Positions 44,701 to 54,877 are shown, counted from the stretch's first letter. The stretch: 64,000 nucleotides of DNA from Saposhnikovia divaricata (GCA_036435485.1 CM071595.1:7802001-7866000), one strand, 5' to 3'. Numbers and translations: made by a program. Notes: generated from the sequence alone by a model not told the origin.

Positions 44701-47494
44701 CAGCTTCCAAGAGCTTATCCACTTCTTGCCTAATGGCCTCTTGCCTTTCCGGAGCAAAGTTTCTCTTCTTCTGCTTTATTGTCTTTCTTTTGGGATCAAC
44801 ATTTAACTTGTGAGTCATGAGTTGGGGGTCAATCCCTGGCATATCTGCTGCTGTCCAAGCGAACACGTCGCTATTCTTCTGTAAGAATTCTATCAACTTG
44901 CCCTTCAGGGGTTCTTTTAGAGATGCTCCAACATAAGTAACTTTTTCAGGATCATTCGGCTCTAGAGGTATGGGAATCAAATCCTCTGCTGGCTTCCCTC
45001 TATGTTCTTCATTATCGCGGACATCCATGTCTTCAATCGGAAGTACCTGCCCCCCGACTCCATCAGCCCTTAGCGCGGCTACATAACAACTTCTTGCCAT
45101 CTTCTGATCACCCTTTTGTTCTCCGACACCATTCCGTGTCGGAAACTTAATTTTCATATGATAGGAAGAGGCCACAGCCTTAAACGCATGAAGCCCAGTC
45201 CTTCCAAGGATTGCGTTGTATGTTGATGCTGCCTTGATCACCAAGAAGTTCAGCATCTGAGTCGCCTCTTTAGGCTCCTGCCCAATAGTCACGGGTAGCT
45301 GAATAGTCCCTTCAATGTTGGACTCCACTCCGTTAAACCCGTATATAGGCATGTTTGTAGGGGTCAGTTGAGAGTCGTTGTAACCCATCTTTACAAATGC
45401 ATCATGAAACAAAATATCCACAGAAGCCCCATTGTCTATCAAGACTCGTTTTACTTCTGAGTTTCCAATCACAGGAGTTATGACCAGCGGGTCGTCATGG
45501 GGGAATTTCACCCCTTCCAAGTCTGAATCATAAAAACCAATTACCATCTCAGTTTTAGCACGCTTCAGGGCTTCTCCCGCAATGTGCATTACTTCTCTAG
45601 CATAAGCCTTTCGAGAATTCTTAGTTGTGCCAGCTGCTGTCGGGCCTCCCCAGATCATGTTGATAACTGCCCTCCGGGGCTGTGGGTTGCGGTCATTTTT
45701 GTCATCCCTCCTGTTATTATCTCTCCTTTCATTGTCTCTTCTGTCATTGTCCCTTCTCTGGTTCCCACGGTCATCACCCTTGGTGAACTGACTTAATTTT
45801 CCCCTTCGTATCAAGAACTCAATCTCATCCTTGAGTTGCCTACAATCGTCGGTGTCATGTCCCACATCTTTGTGGAACCTACAGTATTGCTCCTTATTTC
45901 GCTTGGCTGGGTCTCCCCTAAGTGGCTTCGGCCATCGGAAGTCCTTTTCCTTTTCAATGTCTAACAGGATCTGGCTTCTTGGAGCATTAAGCCTGGCATA
46001 CTCGGAAAACCTTGGACCCGAGTTCTTTTTTGGAGGAGATTCAGAGTCTCTGCTAGTTCGGGGATACTTGTCCCTAGCATCGTACTCTTGTTCTTGCTTC
46101 CGCTTGTTGTTCCCTCCATTGCCCAGTGCGGCTTCCTTCTTGATGTTGTCCTCAGCTTTTATATACTTGTCCGCCCTTCGTTGAAGTTCATCCATGCTTT
46201 CAGGGGGGTGTTTTGCCAACGACCTCTTAAAAAAGAGATCCGTGGTTCCATGCTGCAAGGCTACCATGGCCACCTTATTTTCCAAATCAGTGATATTCAG
46301 GGTCTCCTTAGTGAATCGCTTGATATAATCTCTTAAGTTCTCATTCTTTCCCTGTGTTAGATACATAAGGGATGCGGAGCTTTTCTCATGAATTCTTCCG
46401 CTAATGAATTGATTGACAAAAGCGGTACTCAACTCCTTGAAAGAGCTAATCGAGTTTGGAGGTAAACGACTATACCAGCGTTGCGCCATGCCCGACAGGG
46501 TTTGGGGGAACGCCCTACACTTAAGGGCATCGTTAGCAGGCTGCAATAACAATGCGCTTGTAAACGTTCTCACATGAGTTGCGGGATCCCCCGTTCCATC
46601 GTAAGCTTTGATTGTGGGCATCTTAAACTTTCGGGAGATATGTGCGTTCATCACCTCCTCAGTGAATGGAGGGGTCGGATCATCAAGATCTCCTTGTAGC
46701 ATCAGATCTTTGGGGTTATTCTTGAGGAGTTCCACCCTTGTAGTTCCTCTTGTTGGGGCTTCAGCCCTTCGGTGTCTCCTTGAAGACCTCTCCAGATCTA
46801 TGAAGGGAATCCCTCCTGAAGTCGGAGGAGGTCGAGTCTGATTAGGGTTCTGTCTCTCTAGCTCCCTTGCTTGGTCGTCCTTCAGCTTCTGAATCTCGGC
46901 TTCATAAGCCTTAATTTTCTCTGCAATTGTTAAAGGACCATCACGGTTCGATGGATTCCTCCTCAGAGGTTCCTTACTAGCACGTCGCCTCCTTGGGGCT
47001 TCGTCTCGATCATCGTCTTCAGATGACGAGTCGCCAGTATAAGGACCAGAGTAATCATAGTATCCTGGTTCAGGAGGGGCCGGGCCTCTAAGATAAGGGG
47101 ATTGTTGTTGCCCATGGATCAGCCGAGCATGACCGCTTGGTCCCGGATCCCTTGGATCTTGGGGGTAGTTAGGCAGCCCATACAGTGGGTTGGTGTTGAC
47201 AGGGAGCGAAGAAGTGGAGAGACTGTGAGGCGGCGGGCGGCTACTCAGAGGGAGAGGAGAGACTATCATCTGGAGCGGGTTAGTCTCTTGTCCTAGAGGG
47301 ACGATTACTGGCTGAGGTCCTTCAACAAGGGGATTCGTCCCTTGTGGTTGAGAGATCTGAGTATGAGGGTTTGTTTCCGTCAACGGGGGTACAGACCCTT
47401 GCTCTGTACCAACAGGAGGAGCAGTGATTGGTGGAACGACGGTTCCAGAGGTAGCCTCGGTTGAGACCGGTGTTGTTCTTCGAGTGGTAACCAT
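41729..47494 (-). CDS. gag-pol: Retand gag-pol polyprotein, uninterrupted (1921 aa)
   Basis: Encodes the particle, protease, RT, RNase H and integrase for copying and inserting the element. Order (approximate residues): Pro-rich N terminus; gag core 285-450 (AQRWYSRLPPNSISSF); zinc-knuckle-like CRFHKDVGHDTDDC 538-551; Arg/Asp repeats 575-600; protease with LIDNGAS at 685-691; RT 930-1110 with YVDDM at 1058-1062; first RNase H 1200-1310, in which the usual DAS is LAVSE so it is probably inactive; archaeal-type RNase H 1353-1475 with D1359, E1395, D1421 and D1471; integrase zinc region 1575-1617 and DD35E core D1645, D1705, E1741. The ATG at 47494 is 34 bp inside the 5' LTR boundary and just follows the PBS. 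It ends near the antisense gene. No stop or frameshift seen. Confidence 0.96.
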   Translation of the reverse strand: MVTTRRTTPVSTEATSGTVVPPITAPPVGTEQGSVPPLTETNPHTQISQPQGTNPLVEGPQPVIVPLGQETNPLQMIVSPLPLSSRPPPHSLSTSSLPVNTNPLYGLPNYPQDPRDPGPSGHARLIHGQQQSPYLRGPAPPEPGYYDYSGPYTGDSSSEDDDRDEAPRRRRASKEPLRRNPSNRDGPLTIAEKIKAYEAEIQKLKDDQARELERQNPNQTRPPPTSGGIPFIDLERSSRRHRRAEAPTRGTTRVELLKNNPKDLMLQGDLDDPTPPFTEEVMNAHISRKFKMPTIKAYDGTGDPATHVRTFTSALLLQPANDALKCRAFPQTLSGMAQRWYSRLPPNSISSFKELSTAFVNQFISGRIHEKSSASLMYLTQGKNENLRDYIKRFTKETLNITDLENKVAMVALQHGTTDLFFKRSLAKHPPESMDELQRRADKYIKAEDNIKKEAALGNGGNNKRKQEQEYDARDKYPRTSRDSESPPKKNSGPRFSEYARLNAPRSQILLDIEKEKDFRWPKPLRGDPAKRNKEQYCRFHKDVGHDTDDCRQLKDEIEFLIRRGKLSQFTKGDDRGNQRRDNDRRDNERRDNNRRDDKNDRNPQPRRAVINMIWGGPTAAGTTKNSRKAYAREVMHIAGEALKRAKTEMVIGFYDSDLEGVKFPHDDPLVITPVIGNSEVKRVLIDNGASVDILFHDAFVKMGYNDSQLTPTNMPIYGFNGVESNIEGTIQLPVTIGQEPKEATQMLNFLVIKAASTYNAILGRTGLHAFKAVASSYHMKIKFPTRNGVGEQKGDQKMARSCYVAALRADGVGGQVLPIEDMDVRDNEEHRGKPAEDLIPIPLEPNDPEKVTYVGASLKEPLKGKLIEFLQKNSDVFAWTAADMPGIDPQLMTHKLNVDPKRKTIKQKKRNFAPERQEAIRQEVDKLLEAGFIEEIQFPEWLATPVMVKKANGKWRMCIDFTDLNDACPKDCFPLPRIDMLIDATAGHEMLSFMDGFSGYNQIKMHKDDIPKVSFITDFGVFCYLVMAFGLKNAGATYQRLVNKIFAHLIGKTMEVYVDDMLVKSLLKADHIKHLREAFEVLRHHKMMLNPAKCAFGVGSGKFLGLMVSKRGIEANPDKIKAILDMEPPRSIRDVQRLTGRVAALGRFISKSRDKCLPFFQALKKVKNFEWTPESQEAFEQLKKYMVEAPLLTKPSPGEILCLYLAVSEQALSAVLIREEEKVQKPIYYVSKVLHGAELNYSPIEKFALALVTASRKLRPYFQAHKIQVLTNQQLRNILHSPKASGRLIKWAIELGEFDITYKPRTAIKAQALVDFVVECTIKIQEVGGQEIMTTPGQEKKEEELTPDLKEYWVLYFDGASKTKSSGASLVLQSPDRFTVEYALKLDFPTTNNEAEYEELIAGLGLARIMRVKNLKVCGDSRLVVSQVNGEFEAKDETMAKYLRVVKVVMSQFEECYVEHIPREENIKADALSKFASSEIENYAGSVYFQVLKAPTVNSKLLAPIDVGCSWIDPIKAHLETGWLPDNALEARKLSVRALRYTLIEGILYKRSFVIPYLKCLRPQEAREALEEVHEGICGQHLGGRALAHKIIRLGFYWPEMLADAQNYVKRCERCHKHAPIVRQPPEILTSINSPIPFAMWGMDILGPFPMASAQRKFLIVAIDYFTKWIEAKPLAKITTKQVSQFFWENIICRYGIPRILVTDNGTQFNNEEFKKYCEENAIELRFTSVAHPQANGQAEVANRIILDGLKKRVERSRNTWVDELLPILWAYRTTCKVTTGATPFFLAYGAEAVVPFEIMQASPRVEAYEPETNDEGMRLALDLIDEVRDEANAKNAEYQKRASFHYNQRVKERFFRQGDMVLRKIEASGVGQKGKLAPNWEGPYLVRKVLGRGSYKLETLDGVEVPRTWHAVNLKVYYV

Positions 47495-47506
47495 GGTTGA
47501 TGTCTT

Positions 47507-47526
47507 TTTCCCACAGACGGCGCCAA
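47507..47526 (-). other. Retand primer-binding site
   Basis: On the minus strand tttggcgccgtctgtgggaa follows directly after the 5' LTR. TGGCGCC-type sites are standard PBS sequences of plant gypsy elements. Confidence 0.9.
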
Positions 47527-47527
47527 A

Positions 47528-48036
47528 TGTTGTGGAATAAAAACTAGGTTGAAATTATTGTGGCTAGGGTTTGTGTATTTAATGCTAGGGTTCGTGAGCT
47601 TCGTGCTTTAATGGCTGCTTCTGCGTTCGAGACTAAGCGGTCCTCACAGATTGCCTACGTATCTCAAGGTCGAGAATCAAGCCAAGACGTAGTTCTGAGG
47701 TGAGGGGTCGGACCCTTTATATAGGCTGAGAAGCCTTAGAATTATGGTAGGATTTGGAGACTTGGTGGGCAAGTCTTTGAGGAATGTTCTAGATCTATTC
47801 CTTGTAGGAATCAGTTTCCATATTGAATTGGATGCCTTATTGGATAAGTCTGAAGGGGATATTATCCTTATCCAACTCTTATTTGCTGAGCTGTTTATTA
47901 CCCTTAATATTAATTACGAAATTAATATTATAATTGGGGTTTTGGGCCCAGCTGGTGGGCCCCACGTTTGGACCATTCTTGGCCTAATTAATGCCACATT
48001 AAATGTGTCTTTAGGGCTTATTTTCAGCTCATATCA
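47528..48036 (-). repeat. Retand 5' LTR (509 bp) with TATA box
   Basis: Partner of 37538-38046. On the minus strand tatataaag (47715-47723) is a clear TATA box, which would start genomic RNA about 30 bp further left. Target duplication ATGGT follows at 48037. Confidence 0.95.
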
Positions 48037-48041
48037 ATGGT

Positions 48042-48310
48042 GTAGTGGGTGTTGAATATTTTTTTAAAGAGTAGTGAGTATTGAATATTATTTTTTTGGA
48101 GTAGTGGGTGGAGTAATGGGTATTGAATATTATTTTTAAAGAGTAGTGTGTGGAGTAGTGGGTATTGAATATTATTTTTAATATGTAGTGGGTGGAATAG
48201 TGGATATTGAATATTATTTATAATGATTAGTGGTTGGAGTAGTGGGTATTGAATATTATTTTTAAAGAGTAGTGGATGGAGTAGTGTGTATTGAATAATA
48301 ATTTCTATGA
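48042..48310. repeat. Tandem repeat of about 60 bp, interior of the split Stowaway
   Basis: The unit gtagtgggtattgaatatta followed by a T-run and aaagagtagtg recurs about five times with small variations. The 100-codon minus-strand frame over it is a product of the repetition. Confidence 0.85.
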
Positions 48311-48529
48311 TAAAAAATAGAGACAAGAAAAGTAATTTGAATATCCTTGAAAAGAAAGTAGGAAAAGAAATATGGGACGGAGGGAATACTAACTTAGAAT
48401 TGTTATTAACGTATAATATTTATTATTTCTTCAATTTGTGTGGATAAAAATAAATTGTAACAGTGACAATTGTAACTTTTTTTACATGCGTGTTGACTAC
48501 TCATCTGTAATGTCTAAACTATCTATATT

Positions 48530-49580
48530 ATCTACACTATTTTATTAAAGTCGAAAGATTGTAAGTTTATCGATTTGGTTTTCTGTTTGGCTATCTTAAT
48601 TACTAAAATAAATAATGAAATAATATAATTAATGATAATTAGTCATTATCATTTTCAAATTTATTACTTTTACTGGAAGATATTAACTTTTATAAAACTA
48701 TCAATCGTATCATATCTTGAAATCATTAATATTTACTTTCTAATTAAAATATGTTATCTTTTTTTATTTAAAACTAATCTTACAATCATTAATATATACA
48801 CAAAAATATCACACCATATTTTCAATTATTAATAAAATATATTAAAAATTGCTATTCGTTATTTATAATAAGAAAACATTAGTTAGAATTACCAAAATGA
48901 ACATTAAATTAAAATTAAAAAAAATGACAAAATAGAAATTATATGGAAACATAATTGTAATATTAAATAAAATTTAATAAATACCTAAAATATCGCAATT
49001 CATTCAATTTAAAAGACATTTATTTTTAATTTAACATATTACCCTTTATACACTATCTTCCGATCATTAAAAAAAATTCTAATTAAAACGCCTTATCTTT
49101 TAATTTAAAACATAAATTTGCAATTATACTCTTCCAATCATTAATATTTCTTTCTATTTAAAACATTTACCTTTTAATTTAAAAAAATAATCTTGCAATT
49201 ATTAATATATACCCAAAAATATCACACAATATCTTTCAATCACTAATAAAAATATATAATAAAAATTCGTATACGCGAATAATTACCGTTAAATTTTTAG
49301 CAAAAAAATCAGAACCGTTAAATCTGATGATTAAATATTTTATATGATTAAATTACTTTACAAAACATTCAAGATTCGAATTTCATCAACGAAGTATTTA
49401 TTTTAAAATTTCATAATATAAGTTTTAAACCATGCATATCAATAATTATATTTATATATATTATTAAAATTTAAATTAAAATAATTATTAAAAATAATTT
49501 TTATATAAAAATATAATCGTAACATAAAATAAATTTCTTTCATATAAAAAAACCTGTGCATCGCACGGATTATAAGCCAG
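48530..49580 (+). mobile_element. Non-autonomous Helitron
   Basis: The start tctacactattttattaaag and the 3' hairpin cctgtgcatcgcacgg with attataagccag|T resemble the Helitron at 8542-9223. The 3' tetranucleotide is CCAG rather than CTAG, probably a point change. Two internal blocks (about 48710-48840 and 49120-49250) are diverged copies of each other. No coding capacity. Confidence 0.65.
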
Positions 49581-50083
49581 TATGTTATAATAAGCGAAAT
49601 AGAGTATAATTTAAAGTTTGGTTATCCCCATTTTTGGTTATCCATCATTCACAACCGTTAGATCTTCAACTAAAATAGATCATGACCGTCAGATACAATA
49701 ATACTAAAAGTTATTATATGCAGAGGTCGAATGTTCGATTCCCACTAACAACGTATTAATTTATATTTAATACTAAAAATTATTATATAAAAAAAATGTA
49801 AGGTTCAAATTCTTCCAATAACTTATAAAAATTAATATTTATAATAATGATCGTTATATACAACAATATTAAAAGTTGTTGTATATAGATGTGTAAAGTT
49901 CGATTCCCGCAAATAACATATTAATTTATAGTGTAATATTAAAAATTGTTATATACAAATATATAAGAATCGAATTATCCCAATAAATATTAAAATTAAA
50001 ATTTATAATTTTATACTACACTATAAACAAATTATAAAAAAGTAAAAGTAACCCGTGCATGGTTTGCACGGACTATAAGCTAG
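49581..50083 (+). mobile_element. Second Helitron, directly adjoining
   Basis: The 3' end has hairpin cccgtgcatggtttgcacgg, actataag and CTAG followed by T. The interior has the phrase accgttagatc and repeats of gttcgattccc(g/a)c (about 49733, 49908), both seen in other Helitrons here. The 5' end is not well defined. It may be a separate small element or the 3' part of a larger one into which the previous Helitron inserted. Confidence 0.55.
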
Positions 50084-50840
50084 TATAAATTAAAGACTAA
50101 AATGCATTTATGCTAATTAATTTAAGAAATTGATTCCTAATCAATTTGATTTGATTTATGCTAAATGCTATACCCCTACCTAAACTCACCTATTACTTGC
50201 ATTAAATTAGAAAAAATAAATACATTTTATGTAGTAAACTCCAGACTGTAATACGCTTGTGATGTAAAGTTTATATTCCCTTCGTCTGTTAATTTGATTT
50301 TTATTATCAAATTAACCAAATTTTGTTCTCAAATAATAATTTAATTTTTCATATTTTTATAACTTTGTAAATTGAATTTTATAATACTGTGCATTTTGTG
50401 CTAATAATTGTTAAAAACATTACAACTGTTACATAATATGAGTTACTCTTGTTATAAAATAAATCAATTTAATTTTTAATTTAGATTTAATTAAAGTGAT
50501 AAAATGAGTAAGATGAAGCGAGTATCATTAATCGTTAAATGTCGTATTATCAACTCATACACGCGGTTAATGTGGCAAATGTGGGACCGGCATGGGTCGG
50601 TTCCGAATGATGAACCTACAAAGTTTTAGTGCAGTCCTGTTGTGCTAGTGGGTCCCACTCCGTTATCCCGTTCTCTACCTGGTCCCTTTTTCTTTTAAAG
50701 TTGCCACGTGTACAAACCTAAACACTTTCTTACTTAGGTTAGTTTGTGCGTGCCGACAAGTTAATCGAGCAATTCATCTTTTTTTCTTGCTTTAAGTTGT
50801 GAAAAAAAGGTAGGTTCTATTTGAGTACGATCGATCGATG
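50084..50840. other. AT-rich spacer with a short GC-richer patch
   Basis: From about 50570 to 50770 base composition becomes more balanced and includes gccacgtg (G-box-like) near 50703. No open frame or element end accompanies it, so I make no promoter call. Confidence 0.4.
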
Positions 50841-51131
50841 TTACTCCATCGGTCCCCCGGGTTCTTTTACATTATGTTTGGACACAAACATGGAGAATAG
50901 TGAGTATAATATTATTAAAATAAATAAAATAATGGATGTAATAGTAATTTTATTGTAAAAGTAAGTGAATTAGTGGATGTAATAAAGTAAAGTATTGAAA
51001 AAATAAAGTGAAGTAGTGGATATAATAATGTATTTTAATGTTGAAATTTATTATTTTAAATAATATAAAGAATTTGTGAAACGTCCGAGAAAAGAAAGTA
51101 TAAAGAAATTAGAGGAAGAAAGGAAGTAATT
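50838..51131. mobile_element. Stowaway-like MITE, degenerate
   Basis: Left ttactccatcggtcccccgg and right (reverse complement aattacttcctttcttcctc) are weak inverted repeats of the CTCCCTCCGTCCC type. The interior resembles the repeat field at 48042-48310 (gaatagtgagtataatatta). Confidence 0.45.
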
Positions 51132-51207
51132 ATTAGTACGTGGACATGTATTAGGCGTTAAGCAAGAATGTCATATGTGATGCAATTACCCATCTTGGCT
51201 ATGTAGG

Positions 51208-51702
51208 GCCTGTTTGGCTTACCTTAAAATAAGTAACTTATAACTTAAAATGATAAGTATCATATAAGTGATAAGTAAATCAGAACTTATAAGTTAATAG
51301 AGTGTTTGATAAATCAGAAATTATAAGTCAGTAGAGTATTTTGTAAATCAGAACTTATAAGTTAACATTTTTAAATATTTTCAAAATATTTGTTTTTTAA
51401 TATATATATAAATGGATATCAATGGATAGATCTCGATGAGTAGAGAAATTTGATATATACATATCAATTTTCTAATGAACGAATTAAAAGATATATGATT
51501 TTGAAGATTTGAAGGATATTATATATTGCGTGTATCGAGAAATAAGAATAAGTTGAAAGTTGAATGTTAGGATTTCTTAACATTCAACTTATCCCATATA
51601 AGTTTAATAAATGGGCTTTCTCTTCTTTTGCCAAACAGTCTAACAAAATGAGGAACGGGCTTTCATCATATAAGCCGACTTATATGATGAGCCAAACACC
51701 CA
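51208..51702. mobile_element. hAT-like MITE (about 495 bp)
   Basis: Left gggcctgtttggcttac and right (reverse complement gggtgtttggctcatcat) are inverted repeats of the common plant hAT-MITE type. The interior has repeated cagaacttataagtta phrases. The 8-bp target duplication is not clean. Confidence 0.6.
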
Positions 51703-51949
51703 CGTAATTTGATGGAATAAGTTATTTCCAAAGTTGTTTTTTATTTTCAGAATAATATTTGTAGCATATTTTTTTTATATTCATAAAATATTACATATTG
51801 TGATATAGTAGATTACAAATATTTTTAGAAATAAAAAAACGGTTTTGAAAATAACATTTCTTAAATTAATTTAACCATATATATGGAACTATTGTTACGT
51901 AAAAAAGTAGTACCTAGCAAGTTTTATTGAAAGATTATTCGTTGATGAT

Positions 51950-52110
51950 TAATTTGATTGTAACCATAACTTTTTTTTTTTTTGATGATTAATTTGATTG
52001 TAACCATAACTTTTGAGAAGTTTAAATGTTACACTGTATTTGTTGATGATTAACTCGATTACAAGTTATAACCATAATTTAGAGGAGTATTAATGTCACA
52101 CTGTTAAATT
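51950..52110. repeat. Short direct duplications
   Basis: gatgattaatttgattgtaa with ccataac occurs twice about 45 bp apart (51955, 51985), and a diverged third copy follows near 52045. Confidence 0.8.
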
Positions 52111-52245
52111 TTGGTAATTCGCAAAATTTAAATATATTAATATATAAACATGTATTACGCAAAAAAAAATTCTCAATATGTGTAAATATGAAATTTTCCT
52201 ACATTTGCATCACAAATCCTATTTCACTCAATACGGTATGTTTGT

Positions 52246-52246
52246 A

Positions 52247-52325
<79 letters not shown>
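52246..52325. repeat. (AT)n microsatellite, about 80 bp
   Basis: The longest simple repeat in the window, nearly pure AT/TA. Confidence 0.97.
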
Positions 52326-52326
<1 letters not shown>

Positions 52327-53460
52327 GTTTTATGTATGATATATTATTAGTTGATAAACCGTGTTAGGCACGAGCCGAGTTTATTTTTTAAAATTATTCA
52401 TTTTTTTATTTTTATTGATGATAAAATTTTAAATTTTACCATTTTATATACTCTATTAATAATAATCTTTAAAATTTTATTTTTCTTTTATATTTATATG
52501 ACATTATTTGTTATCTATATTATATATATAAAACGAAATATTAATATTTTTGGTATCTATTTTTTGTACCATTTATATTTAATTATTTTCATTTAATTAT
52601 TCTCAATTAATTATTTTTATTTTTAAATATACATAATAAGGTTTAATATTAAAAAATAAGTATCAAAATTAGGTTTTTATTATTTAATTTTCGTTACTTG
52701 GTCCAAAATTAAATACAAACACATGATCCTAATTATTTTTGCAATAATTTTTAAGACTCATGCCATGTAAAACTTATTACTAAAAAGTAATTATTTTTTA
52801 AACTTATTCTAATTAAAATAGATATATTTTTTTCTATTTAAACCCATTTTAAATCTACTTAATATAAAACCTAAATTAATGAATTTTAACATATTTTAAT
52901 ATTTATTATAATTTTAGTATAGGGATGAAACCAAAATATGGTGCGAACCAATAATAATTGTAAAAATATAATTATAGTTATAATAAGTTTTATATTTTTT
53001 AATAAAAAAACAATATAAAATTTTAGTAAAAATAAGAGTTTAGGGTTGAAACCAAAATATAGTGCGAACCAAAAAAATAATAAAAAAAATTTAGAGATGA
53101 AACCGAAATAAGGAACGAACTAAAAAAATAATACTATTAAAAAGGAATTTCGTCTATTAATAAATGTTATAGATGACTATTTGAAATGCCATCTCTCCGA
53201 TCCATTTTTGTACATGACAGGTCGTATAGCGTAAAGTTTGGACAATGTCATAGTAGTTAATGGTACATTTCCTATTCAAATATGAAGCAATATGTCTTTA
53301 TACATATTTCTTTAATATTTTAGTGTGATTTTTTGACAGCGTGGGCTCTAAGCTTCAAGGCTTTGGAGTTCTAAATTACCAATAAAGATTAAGATAATAT
53401 TTTACTACTCCAATTTCCTTCTTTCTTTAGCTTAAGAATTTCAATGCGGGAAAAGACTAT
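52326..53460. other. Very AT-rich spacer with three diverged short repeats
   Basis: The phrase gatgaaaccaaaatatggtgcgaacc appears near 52923, 53045 and 53096 in diverged form. No gene was seen; the 81-codon frame at 52351 is low-complexity. Confidence 0.5.
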
Positions 53461-53462
53461 TG

Positions 53463-53812
53463 TATAATAATATTGATATGAAACTTAAGCAAACAGAGTA
53501 AAACTTGTTCGAAATTTCTTGTATTATTCCTCTCTCAGTACAATGCTTAAATAGAAAAACAGATACAAAGTGATTGCTAGAAAATAGTAAATCAAATGTA
53601 ATAGAATATCTATTTTCTTTCAGTGACTCTATCATTGATTTTATTCATTGATTTTATTCCCATACAACCTTCACGATAAGCTCCATGACTCATAAACCAA
53701 ATCATTGAACAAAGACCAAATCTTCACGCGTAATATTTACACATCAGACTTAGCAAAAAAAAAAAGAAAAAAATATTTACACATCAGGATAAGTTCAAGA
53801 TTATTACCAACA
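53463..53812 (-). repeat. 3' LTR of a truncated Copia element (about 350 bp)
   Basis: On the minus strand it starts TGTTGGTAATAATCTTG directly after the purine tract gggggagaa (53813-53821). The end near 53463 is approximate (attatacaata). Inside, atatttacacatca is duplicated around an A-run. Confidence 0.7.
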
Positions 53813-53822
53813 TTCTCCCCCA
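53813..53822 (-). other. Copia polypurine tract
   Basis: tgggggagaa on the minus strand, abutting the LTR start, typical for Copia elements. Confidence 0.8.
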
Positions 53823-53836
53823 TAATCATAAACTTA

Positions 53837-54877
53837 TCAACTCAAATATTTTATTCCCAGCAGGTTTCTTATCCTGTCAAACTTAACAGTGGATAACGCC
53901 TTTGTCAAAGAGTCTGCCTTCTGATGTCCGCTGCTAACATGCTTTACTATTACTTCCCCACGCTCAATGCATTCCCGTATGAAATGATAACGAATGTCGA
54001 TGTGCTTGCTTCTCCCATGAAAAGCTGGATTCTTTGCTAGGTCAATTGCAGATCTATTGTCGATATAAATCACTACAGGATCAACTTGATCTCCAGTCAA
54101 TTCCTTCAACACATTCCTCAACCAAATATCTTGACAAGCAGCCGTTGTTGCTGCCATAAACTCTGCTTCACAAGACGATAATGCAACACACCATTGCTTT
54201 TGTGACACCCAAGTAATCAAACTTTCGTTAATTAGATAAAACAACATGCCTCCAGTCGACTTCCTATCCTCAAGATGACCTGCAAGATCACTGTCAGAAT
54301 AACCAGTCAACTCATTATTTTCAGCATCCCTTGTGTACACCAAACCATAATCCAAAGTGCCTTTTATATATCGAAGAATTCTTTTAGCTGCATTTAGATG
54401 TACAGTAGTTGGCCTCTCCATGAATCTACTGACTATGCCTACAGCAAAAGCAATGTCTGGTCTAGTATAAACCAAGTATCTCAATCCTCCTACTATGCTC
54501 TTAAACTCTGTTGCATCCACAATTTTACCATTTTCGTCCTTTGCCAAGTGTTCTTTTGGATCCATGGGAAATTTACAAGGATTGCATTGTGACATACCAG
54601 CTCTTTCAAGCACCTTCCTTGCATAACCTGATTGTTTTAGCTCTATAAAATCAGCTCCCTGTTTGACCTCAATCCCCAAATAATAGTTCAACTTTCCCAT
54701 GTCACTCATATCAAATTTCAAGTTCATCTGTTCTTTGAAGTGATTAATGAGTGACACACTAGTTCCTGTAACCAATAGGACGTCTACATAAACTCCAACA
54801 ATTAGCGAGTCTCCTCCATCTCGTTTGATGTAAACAGCGTGCTCATAAGGACACCTCACGAAGCCAAAATCCTCCAA
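53837..54877 (-). pseudogene. Truncated Copia pol: C-terminal RT and RNase H (346 codons open)
   Basis: Contains the end of RT (FVRCPYEHAVYIKRDG, LIVGVYVDVLLVTGTS, MSDMGKLNYYLGIEV) and RNase H (SCEAEFMAATTAACQDIWL, YIDNRSAIDLAKNPAFHGRSKHIDIRYHFIRE, GHQKADSLTKAL). The catalytic YVDD is YVDV, so RT activity would be lost even in a full-length copy. The frame stops being Copia-like just right of 54877: gag, protease, integrase, most of RT and the 5' LTR are missing. It differs in sequence and lineage from the SIRE-like element. The stop lies just before the PPT, as normal. Confidence 0.9.

Larger units (their letters stand above)
37538..48036 (-). mobile_element. Tat/Retand-lineage Ty3/gypsy retrotransposon, young and near-intact (10.5 kb)
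   Basis: Two 509-bp LTRs flank a PBS, an uninterrupted gag-pol frame, an antisense extra gene, a tandem-repeat field and a PPT. The 5-bp target duplication ATGGT is perfect (37533-37537 and 48037-48041). RT precedes integrase, which makes it gypsy-type. A second, archaeal-type RNase H between RT/RNase H and integrase, and an extra ORF on the opposite strand, mark the Tat/Retand lineage. The LTRs differ at 7 positions by eye, so the insertion is recent compared with the others here. Confidence 0.96.
37450..48389. mobile_element. Stowaway (Tc1/mariner-like) MITE split by the Retand element
   Basis: The left end gtactctctccgtatcataa (37450, preceded by TA) and the right end (reverse complement gtattccctccgtcccata, ending 48389, followed by TA) match the plant 'CTCCCTCCGTCCC' Stowaway terminus. 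The intervening Tat/Retand insertion plus its TSD accounts for all but about 430 bp. The remaining interior is the 60-bp repeat field at 48042-48310. No coding capacity. Confidence 0.65.

Noticed and set aside
42089..47296. Many plus-strand frames of 60-142 codons
   Set aside because: They are antisense shadows of the 1921-codon gag-pol frame; none has domain resemblance or a promoter, unlike the spliced gene at 39484.
49727..49920. tRNA B-box-like gttcgattccc sequences
   Set aside because: They recur inside Helitron-type sequence, lack an A box at the right distance and cannot form a cloverleaf.
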